From Prochlorococcus marinus str. MIT 9314 (GTDB lineage Bacteria > Cyanobacteriota > Cyanobacteriia > PCC-6307 > Cyanobiaceae): 41,689 nt of DNA. Position numbers and translations under genes: made by a program. Shown here piece by piece: positions 35,255 through 41,689 of this stretch; the stretch's first letter is position 1; the number at the start of each line of letters is the position of its first letter. Under the pieces are notes generated by a model that ran no database searches, was not told where the DNA came from, and saw only the letters and a program-made list of their open reading frames with translations. The DNA is taken from positions 1-41,689 of the forward strand of contig NZ_JNAO01000007.1 in the NCBI RefSeq assembly GCF_000760035.1, in the 5' to 3' direction.

Positions 35255-36471
35255 TAATTCTCATTTAAAAGTTTATCAAGCAAATCCCATTTATCTTTTG
35301 AAATGGGAATAAAAGAAATTATTTCTTGAAAGTAAGAACTCAATTGTAGTTTACTTGCTTCTGTTAATGTGATCCCTCTTGTTCTCATATAAAAAAGTTC
35401 TTCCTCATTTAGTTGCGAAATTGTTGCTCCATGTTTGCATTTGACATCATCAGCAATTATTTCTAATTGAGGTTTGGTATCTATTTGTGCGAGATTTGAT
35501 AAAAGTAAATTTCTGCTTAATTGGGAAGCATCAGTTCTCTGGGCAATTTTCGGAACTATTATTGAACCTTCAAATATTGCATGTGATTTATCATCAGCAA
35601 GTGATTTATTAATTTGATCTAGAAATCCATTTGGTCCATTAAATTCTATTTTTGTATAGGTTGAAATTTGCTCATCTTTTTTTGTTATTTGCATACCTTT
35701 GATATTTGTTTTAGCGTTTCCTGAAGATTGTTTAATACTAATTTCAAATCTCGCGTAATTGAATTTGAAATGTAAAGATCCTAAGTTGTATGCACTATTT
35801 TTTTGTTGAATTACATTGAGAGAATTTAATAGATTGGATCTGTTTTCACCGTAAGAGACAACACCATGATTTACGGAACTATTTTCTTTCAAGCAAAAGA
35901 AAGTTGATTGAGATAATGAAGAGTTTTCTTTACCAAGATTCACTTGTAATAATTCAACATCACAATTCTTTTCTAAAAATATTACGAGGGTTTTTGCGTT
36001 TAAAGAATTACTTGATGCATGACTAAAAATTTCAATAGGAGGAATTTTGGATCCATTTATTTTTAATCCCAAAATATTATTTTTACAACTTAAAGACAGA
36101 TTTAGTAGGTCACTCCAATTTTCGTTTTGCTTAAAAAAAGATATCTGTTCCTTGATATATTTTTGTATTTCATCCTCACTTAATTGCTGTATTGAATAAT
36201 TTTTTTCAATTAATTTAATTTGGCAATTCTCACCAATTATTAATCTAATAGTACTTGCAGAATTTTTCGGATATGGCATATCAAATTGTGAATCTTTCTC
36301 ATTAATTGAGTAATCTAAAAAGTTTGACAATTTTGATTTATTTGAAAGTCTCCATAGTTCACTTTTAGGATTAGGGAGAGGGCTTGATTGTAATTTATGA
36401 AGACAGATTTTTTGTATTTCTGTTTGATTATCAATCGATTTATTAGTTTTTATTTTTTCAATTATTTCCAT
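35254..36471 (-). CDS. sufD: Fe-S cluster assembly protein SufD
   Basis: A 405-residue SufD, partner of SufB in the SufBC2D scaffold. The C-terminal core with DDVKCKHGATISQLNEEELF is the SufB/SufD family hallmark and aligns with [15 protein letters not shown] in SufB. The N-terminal half is divergent, as usual for SufD. It starts 4 bases after sufC ends and overlaps sufS by one base. Confidence 0.95.
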   Translation of the reverse strand: MEIIEKIKTNKSIDNQTEIQKICLHKLQSSPLPNPKSELWRLSNKSKLSNFLDYSINEKDSQFDMPYPKNSASTIRLIIGENCQIKLIEKNYSIQQLSEDEIQKYIKEQISFFKQNENWSDLLNLSLSCKNNILGLKINGSKIPPIEIFSHASSNSLNAKTLVIFLEKNCDVELLQVNLGKENSSLSQSTFFCLKENSSVNHGVVSYGENRSNLLNSLNVIQQKNSAYNLGSLHFKFNYARFEISIKQSSGNAKTNIKGMQITKKDEQISTYTKIEFNGPNGFLDQINKSLADDKSHAIFEGSIIVPKIAQRTDASQLSRNLLLSNLAQIDTKPQLEIIADDVKCKHGATISQLNEEELFYMRTRGITLTEASKLQLSSYFQEIISFIPISKDKWDLLDKLLNEN

Positions 36472-36475
36472 TTGT

Positions 36476-37261
36476 TTAGGTCTCTTTTATAAAGTTATCA
36501 GTCCATTCATAACCTTTTTCCTCAAGCTCTAGAGCAAGATCACTCTCACCAGTTTTTATGATTTGTCCGTCTGACATAACATGGACATAATCTGGTTTAA
36601 TTTCATCTAATAATCTTTGATAATGGGTAATAAGTATAATTCCAGTTTGTGCATTAGATATTTTTTTAATTCCTGATGCCACTATTCTTAGAGCATCGAT
36701 ATCTAGACCAGAATCGGTCTCATCTAATATTGCTATCTTAGGTTCAAGCAAAGCCATTTGTAGAATCTCATTTCTTTTTTTTTCACCTCCGGAAAAGCCT
36801 TGGTTTACACTCCTTGATAAGAATGCGTGATCCATTTTCACAATTTCTAACTTTTCTTTAACTAATTCTTCAAAATCAAAAGTATCCAATTCTTCTTTGT
36901 TGAGGAATTTCCTTCTAGCATTAGTTGAAACTCTAAGAAACTCAAGATTACTTACACCTGGAATTTCAATTGGATATTGAAAACCAAGAAAAATTCCTGA
37001 TTGAGATCTCTCTTCAGGTTCTAGAGAGTTGATGTTTTCACCTAAAAATTTTATGTCGCCATTTGTAATATTATACGAGGGATGTCCCGCAATGATTTTC
37101 GAAAGAGTACTTTTGCCACATCCATTTCTTCCCATAATGGCATGGATTTCTCCAGGATAGACAGTTAGTGAAACCCCTTTTAATATTGGAAGATTATCAG
37201 TAGATGCAGAGAGATTGTCAACTTCTAAAATTGGATCTGATTCTTTCATTTTACTTTGCAT
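36476..37261 (-). CDS. sufC: Fe-S cluster assembly ATPase SufC
   Basis: A 261-residue ABC-type ATPase of the SUF scaffold. Walker [10 protein letters not shown] is at residues 44-52, signature [11 protein letters not shown] near 156-166, Walker [11 protein letters not shown] near 175. SufC drives conformational change in SufB-SufD during cluster assembly. The ATG at 37261 is used; a second ATG four codons on is possible. It lies 21 bases after sufB. Confidence 0.97.
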   Translation of the reverse strand: MQSKMKESDPILEVDNLSASTDNLPILKGVSLTVYPGEIHAIMGRNGCGKSTLSKIIAGHPSYNITNGDIKFLGENINSLEPEERSQSGIFLGFQYPIEIPGVSNLEFLRVSTNARRKFLNKEELDTFDFEELVKEKLEIVKMDHAFLSRSVNQGFSGGEKKRNEILQMALLEPKIAILDETDSGLDIDALRIVASGIKKISNAQTGIILITHYQRLLDEIKPDYVHVMSDGQIIKTGESDLALELEEKGYEWTDNFIKET

Positions 37262-37282
37262 TTCAGTTCAGAAATTGATTAA

Positions 37283-38725
37283 TTAACCTACTGATCCCTC
37301 TAGTTTAAGTGCCAGTAACTTATCTGCTTCAGCAGCAAATTCCATAGGTAATTGATTAAATACATCTCTGCAAAAACCGCTGACCATCATAGATACTGCC
37401 TCCTCAAATTCTATACCTCTGCTCTGGAGATAAAAAAGTTGGTCTTCTGAGATTCTACATGTGCTTGCTTCATGCTCAATTTCAGAATTGGGTTGTTGAG
37501 ATTTGATGTAAGGGAATGTATTTGCAGAAGCTTGATCCCCTATTAACATTGAATCACATTGACTGTAATTTCTTGATCCTGTAGCTTTTGTTCCCATTTT
37601 GACAAGACCTCTGTAGCTATTTTTTGAGTTACCTGCACTAATACCCTTGCTAACAATAGTTGATTTGGTCTTAGGGCCAATATGGATCATTTTTGTGCCG
37701 GTATCTGCTTGCTGAAGATTATTGGTGAGAGCAACTGAATAAAATTCTCCTACAGATTCTTCCCCTAAAAGAAGACAGCTAGGATATTTCCATGTAATTG
37801 CAGACCCTGTTTCAACTTGAGACCAGCTAATTTTACTTCTCTTTCCTAAGCATTTTCCTCTCTTGGTGACAAAATTAAAAATTCCGCCAATACCTTCTTC
37901 ATCACCAGCATACCAATTTTGCACTGTTGAATATTTTATTGAGGCGTCGTCTAATGCTACAAGCTCTACAACTGCTGCATGTAGGGTATTTGTATCAAAC
38001 ATTGGAGCTGTACAACCTTCTAGATAACTTACAGAACTTGATTCTTCAGCAATGATTAGTGTTCTTTCGAATTGTCCTGAATCTCCACTATTAATTCTGA
38101 AGTAGGAAGATAGATCCATAGGGCAGGTAACACCTTTTGGGATATAAACAAAAGAACCATCACTAAAAACTGCAGAATTTAGTGCTGCAAAATAATTATC
38201 ATTAGCTGGGACCACTGTACCTAAATATTTTTCAATCAAATCCGCGTGATTTTTTACAGCTTCACTAATTGAGCAAAATATAACTCCATGTTCAGCAAGT
38301 TCTTCTCTAAAAGTTGTGGCTATAGAAACACTATCAAAGACAGCATCTACTGCTACATTTGTGAGTTTTTTTTGCTCCGTGAGGGGTATTCCTAATTTGT
38401 CAAAAGTCTCAAGAAGTTTGGGATCAACTTCATCTAAGCTAGAAATTTTCTCTTTTTGCTTGGGAGCAGAGTAATAAATAATATCTTGATAATCAATATT
38501 TTTATATCCTAATGCTGCCCAATCAGGCTCTTTCATTTTTTGCCATTTTTTAAAGGCTTTTAATCTAAAATCAAGAAGAAATTTTGGCTCTTCTTTTTTC
38601 TGTGAAATTAATTTTATGATATCTTCATTTAATCCCTTTTCTATTTTTTCAGTTTCAATATCAGTAACGAAACCATATTTGTAAGGCTCTTTTACTACAT
38701 CTTTAACTAAATTTTCGTTGACCAT
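37283..38725 (-). CDS. sufB: Fe-S cluster assembly protein SufB
   Basis: A 480-residue SufB, the main scaffold on which SUF clusters form. Family motifs include [35 protein letters not shown] and the C-terminal [24 protein letters not shown] is the main Fe-S system of cyanobacteria, supplying photosystem I. It is the first gene of sufBCDS. The 95-base gap before the divergent 118-residue gene must hold the operon promoter. The sufR repressor found beside suf in other cyanobacteria is not in this position. Confidence 0.97.
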   Translation of the reverse strand: MVNENLVKDVVKEPYKYGFVTDIETEKIEKGLNEDIIKLISQKKEEPKFLLDFRLKAFKKWQKMKEPDWAALGYKNIDYQDIIYYSAPKQKEKISSLDEVDPKLLETFDKLGIPLTEQKKLTNVAVDAVFDSVSIATTFREELAEHGVIFCSISEAVKNHADLIEKYLGTVVPANDNYFAALNSAVFSDGSFVYIPKGVTCPMDLSSYFRINSGDSGQFERTLIIAEESSSVSYLEGCTAPMFDTNTLHAAVVELVALDDASIKYSTVQNWYAGDEEGIGGIFNFVTKRGKCLGKRSKISWSQVETGSAITWKYPSCLLLGEESVGEFYSVALTNNLQQADTGTKMIHIGPKTKSTIVSKGISAGNSKNSYRGLVKMGTKATGSRNYSQCDSMLIGDQASANTFPYIKSQQPNSEIEHEASTCRISEDQLFYLQSRGIEFEEAVSMMVSGFCRDVFNQLPMEFAAEADKLLALKLEGSVG

Positions 38726-38820
38726 GTTATCAAAAATAACCTATTACAATTAGCTTTATATACTTTAACGAAAGATACCCCCAATATTGAGTTTTTTTCC
38801 TTTATTAAAACTAAAAATTA

Positions 38821-39177
38821 ATGTCTAATCATTTTGATCCCTTGTCTAACCCATTAAACATAGAAACTATACAAGAAATTGATAATCTTGATCTACCCAT
38901 AATGCAAAAACATCATTTAAGAATACTCGCTCATTGTCTTCAGATTTTAAAAATTATCAATGTAGATAATAGTTTGGAATATCAAAATAAAAATCCCTTG
39001 AGAGAATGGTGTGATAAACAATCCAAAAAATTTGATGATAAAAAATTTAGTGATCTTTTTTATGAGCAGTTAGAATCCACCTCGAAAAAATTAAGTACTT
39101 TTTCAAAAAAAATAGGTAAAAGTATTGAGGATTTAGAGATAGATGATTTATTACTTCTGGTTGAACAACAACGATGA
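38821..39177 (+). CDS. Hypothetical protein (118 aa) divergent from sufB
   Basis: A 118-residue, mostly helical, charged protein (lysine, aspartate and glutamate rich) with a segment LPIMQKHHLRILAHCLQILK. There are no membrane helices. It holds the place that sufR takes in Synechocystis, but it is about half the length and I see neither the winged helix nor the cysteine cluster of SufR. It may be a picocyanobacterial protein of its own family. ATG at 38821. Confidence 0.65.
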   Translation: MSNHFDPLSNPLNIETIQEIDNLDLPIMQKHHLRILAHCLQILKIINVDNSLEYQNKNPLREWCDKQSKKFDDKKFSDLFYEQLESTSKKLSTFSKKIGKSIEDLEIDDLLLLVEQQR

Positions 39178-39450
39178 ATTCTCTTTTATCTAAATGATCC
39201 CGAAGAAAAAATATATTTTTGTTGAGTCGTTAACAAATTTAGGTAATAAAATTTAAAAAAAAAGAAAATTAATTTACATTGCAAAAGGATCTGAAAATTA
39301 ATTAATTTCTGTGATACCAACTGTTTTGAAGAGAAATATCAATTTTGAAAATTTTTTAGTAGTCAGAGGATCCTGACGACAGGTCAAAAAGACACACAAT
39401 TCCTAAAAAAAAAGAACATACTGATCCCAAGCAAAAACGGAGAATTTAAA
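39178..39450. other. Intergenic stretch before the DUF4912 gene
   Basis: No ORF is supported. It holds several A- or T-rich runs and one short dyad, GTCAG (39362-39366) with CTGAC (39373-39377), around AGGATC. This could be an operator or the base of a leader hairpin; there is no T tract, so it is not a terminator. Confidence 0.35.
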
Positions 39451-40554
39451 GTGGCTGACGGGATCATTAATAAAGATCAATTACTCTCACTAACCCTCAG
39501 ACAATTACGTCAAGAAGCAAGTAAACTATCGGTTCCGTTGTACAGTCGCAAAACAAAAGCTGTTTTAGTTGATTTAATAATTAAATATCAAGAAAAATCT
39601 ACAAAAAAAACATATATTTCACCTCCTGAGCCAAAATCTGAAGAAACTTCTAAGCCTAATGCTTTCAACAGTAGTGAAGAAGTTAAAACAAATGTAGTTT
39701 TCCTACCCCGAGACCCAGATTGGGCTTATGTTTTTTGGCAAATTTCTGATGCAGATAGAGAAAAAGCACAATCTTTGGGAGCCAATAAATTATGTTTACG
39801 ATTATTTGATGCATCTGGTTCTGAAGGAAGCAATTTAAATCAAGGTACCCTAAGGGAGATAGCAGTTGATAGTTATAGCACTGAGTGGTACTTGCCAATT
39901 CCACTTGCAGATAGAGACTATAAAGTTGAATTAGGTTACAAATATGGTTTTAACTGGATGTCATTGGCATTTTCTTCGATAAGCCATGTTCCTGGGTCCC
40001 ATCCTTCTGAGCAAATTCTTGATAAATTTGTACCTTTTAATCTAGATTCTACTTCTGAGTCAATCCCAGATATTTCTAATCCTGTTGTTTCAGAACAAAA
40101 TGGCATTCATGAAAGGTTATACCAAGCAGCAACTAATATTCCTCTCAGAAGAAAAGTTGGTTCTGAAGAATTTATGGAAAATGTAAATTCAACAAACCTC
40201 AATGATAATCTTACAGATTCAGGTGCTGGTAAATGGTCATCAGGTTTAAATGATTCTGGAAGCGGAATTGTTAAAAATAGATCTTTTTGGCTAGTTGCTG
40301 ATGCTGAATTAATTGTTTATGGAGCTACAGAGCCTTCTGCAAAATTGACAATAGGTGGAGAAGATGTACCACTTGCTGCAGATGGTACTTTTAGAATTCA
40401 AGTTCCATTTAGAGACGGGACTCAAAAATATGATATTAAAGCTGTTGATGTATCCGGTGAGCAAGAAAAAAGTATTTCAATGAATTTTGATAGAACTACA
40501 CCACTTGACGATACTAATGAAAAAGATAATGCTGAGACTGAATGGTTTCAATAA
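39451..40554 (+). CDS. DUF4912 protein with N-terminal SAP/Rho-N-like motif
   Basis: A 367-residue protein. Residues 9-47 (LLSLTLRQLRQEASKLSVPL... KAVLVDLI) form a SAP or Rho-N-like helix-loop-helix, often nucleic-acid binding. Residues about 83-200 (LPRDPDWAYVFWQISDADRE... WYLPIPLADRDYKVELGY) match DUF4912. The C-terminal part (SFWLVADAELIVYGATEPSAK...) resembles a beta-rich carbohydrate- or Ig-like module. The function is unknown. The start is GTG at 39451, preceded by GGAGAATTTAAA with a GGAG site. Confidence 0.8.
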   Translation: MADGIINKDQLLSLTLRQLRQEASKLSVPLYSRKTKAVLVDLIIKYQEKSTKKTYISPPEPKSEETSKPNAFNSSEEVKTNVVFLPRDPDWAYVFWQISDADREKAQSLGANKLCLRLFDASGSEGSNLNQGTLREIAVDSYSTEWYLPIPLADRDYKVELGYKYGFNWMSLAFSSISHVPGSHPSEQILDKFVPFNLDSTSESIPDISNPVVSEQNGIHERLYQAATNIPLRRKVGSEEFMENVNSTNLNDNLTDSGAGKWSSGLNDSGSGIVKNRSFWLVADAELIVYGATEPSAKLTIGGEDVPLAADGTFRIQVPFRDGTQKYDIKAVDVSGEQEKSISMNFDRTTPLDDTNEKDNAETEWFQ

Positions 40555-40563
40555 ATTAAATTA

Positions 40564-40734
40564 ATGCTGAAAAAAATTGTAGCTTTTACTCCAATGTTTG
40601 GGGCATTAACGTTTCCACTAATAGTTCCAATTACAATTTCTAAATTTGGTGTTAACTATGGAATTCTTTGTGCATTATTAATTTCTTCAATATGGTTTAT
40701 CGCTATGTTAAGAACATCCGAAATGCCTCATTAA
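40564..40734 (+). CDS. Small membrane protein (56 aa)
   Basis: ATG at 40564 encodes 56 residues with two hydrophobic helices (FGALTFPLIVPITIS and YGILCALLISSIWFIAML). The basic N-terminus (MLKK) and a short polar C-terminus suggest an inside-facing start. It lies 9 bases after the DUF4912 stop and 32 before pgm, on the same strand, so co-transcription is likely. No family recognised. Confidence 0.6.
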   Translation: MLKKIVAFTPMFGALTFPLIVPITISKFGVNYGILCALLISSIWFIAMLRTSEMPH

Positions 40735-40766
40735 TTTAGTTAGATTTTTGGAAGTTTCTTAAAAAT

Positions 40767-41689
40767 ATGAATAAAGTTAGTGTAATTAATATTAATTCTC
40801 CTTTTCTAGATCAAAAACCAGGTACCTCTGGATTAAGAAAAAGTACTTTAAAGTTTCAGGAAGAACATTATCTAGAAGTTTTTATTGAAGCAATCTTACA
40901 ATCATTAGAAGATTTAAAAGGTTCAACATTAGTAGTTGGTGGTGATGGGAGATATGGCAATATTGAAGCAATAGAAAAAATTGTTCAAATATGTATTGCT
41001 CATAAAGTTCAAAAGGTTATTGTTCCAAAATATGGTTTATTATCTACTCCTGCTACATCACATTTAATTAGAAAAGAAAATGCGATTGGTGGAATTATTC
41101 TTTCTGCAAGCCATAATCCTGGTGGGATTAATGGCGACTTTGGAGTGAAATTGAATATCTCTAATGGTGGCCCAGCTCCTGAGATAATTACCAATAAGAT
41201 TTTCAAGGCTTCACAATTACTTACAAGTTATAAAATTTGTAAAATTAAATTACCTGATTTTAGTGAATATGGAACTTATCCTTACGACGAAACTACCTTA
41301 GAAATTATTGATGGATTAACAGATTATTCTAATTTGATGGAGAAAATTTTTGACTTTGATCAAATTAGTGATTTTTTAAAAAAAGACTTCTCGTTAATCT
41401 TTGATGCAATGAATGCGGTTACAGGCCCATATGCAAAAAATATTTTTGTTGAAAAAATGGGTCTTGCTCCTGATTGTGTAATGAATGGTAACCCGTTAAA
41501 AGATTTTGGAGGTTTACATCCTGATCCTAATCTTACTTACGCATCCCACTTGGCTGATTTAATATTAAATAAAAAATCTTATAATTTTGGTGCTGCATGC
41601 GATGGAGATGGAGATAGGAATATGATTTTAGGAAGTGGATGTTTTGTAAATCCTAGTGATAGTCTTGCAGTTATCACTGCTAACACAAA
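40767..41689 (+). CDS. pgm: Phosphoglucomutase (alpha-D-glucose), N-terminal part; runs off the right edge
   Basis: About 307 residues are present. PGTSGLRKST near the N-terminus is the substrate-binding start; SASHNPGG contains the phosphoserine of the active site; DGDGDR is the magnesium-binding loop. These are the motifs of the long alpha-phosphoglucomutase group (full length about 545 residues), which interconverts glucose 1- and 6-phosphate for glycogen metabolism. ATG at 40767. The remaining C-terminal domains lie outside the window. Confidence 0.95.
   Translation, partial: MNKVSVININSPFLDQKPGTSGLRKSTLKFQEEHYLEVFIEAILQSLEDLKGSTLVVGGDGRYGNIEAIEKIVQICIAHKVQKVIVPKYGLLSTPATSHLIRKENAIGGIILSASHNPGGINGDFGVKLNISNGGPAPEIITNKIFKASQLLTSYKICKIKLPDFSEYGTYPYDETTLEIIDGLTDYSNLMEKIFDFDQISDFLKKDFSLIFDAMNAVTGPYAKNIFVEKMGLAPDCVMNGNPLKDFGGLHPDPNLTYASHLADLILNKKSYNFGAACDGDGDRNMILGSGCFVNPSDSLAVITANT

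Overview
The window comes from a very AT-rich, compact cyanobacterial chromosome, most likely a high-light-adapted Prochlorococcus. The main evidence is PsbX, Ycf66, Ycf19/YggT and a high-light-inducible protein; a permuted two-piece tmRNA whose tag reads ANKIVSFSRQTAPVAA; a sufBCDS operon; a class-C-type flavodiiron protein; and a gene order of core enzymes separated by very short gaps. The clade is inferred from gene content and composition. No strain is claimed.

Layout. Positions 1-10.7 kb are core metabolism: a flavodiiron protein (partial), alaS, speA, ndk, thiO, gatB, coaE and argJ, many in divergent or convergent pairs. Positions 10.7-14.6 kb are an accessory island. It holds a lone SAM methyltransferase enclosed by two copies of the argJ 3' end, a small family of short ORFs with unusually strong Shine-Dalgarno sites, a probable structured small RNA with its own promoter and terminator, an MTH1187-type thiamine-binding protein, a membrane-anchored protein with a fresh 48-bp internal duplication, and an orphan ParA overlapped by a small membrane protein. 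Positions 14.7-25.2 kb return to core genes: an aldo/keto reductase, ssrA, an RlmL-type methyltransferase, a YqjE/YqjD-like membrane pair, a LigD-phosphoesterase-like small protein, smc, a PRC-barrel protein, an LpxB-like glycosyltransferase and tRNA-Leu. Positions 25.4-31 kb hold accC, then a thylakoid-related cluster (yggT/ycf19, psbX, ycf66, hli) and a BacA/SbmA-like ABC exporter. Positions 31-38.8 kb hold a HIT protein, def, an S9 peptidase and the sufB-C-D-S iron-sulfur assembly operon. The window ends with a DUF4912 protein, a small membrane protein and the first part of phosphoglucomutase.

The most interesting part is the 10.7-14.6 kb island. The tail of argJ is present twice, about 1.27 kb apart. 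Both copies encode the same last nine residues plus stop and differ only at synonymous positions. This looks like an integration or recombination scar made with DNA from a diverged argJ allele, not an in-place duplication that has drifted. Next to it lie two short genes that share an almost identical ribosome-binding/start block and a conserved 3' block but have different bodies, and a degenerate possible third member.
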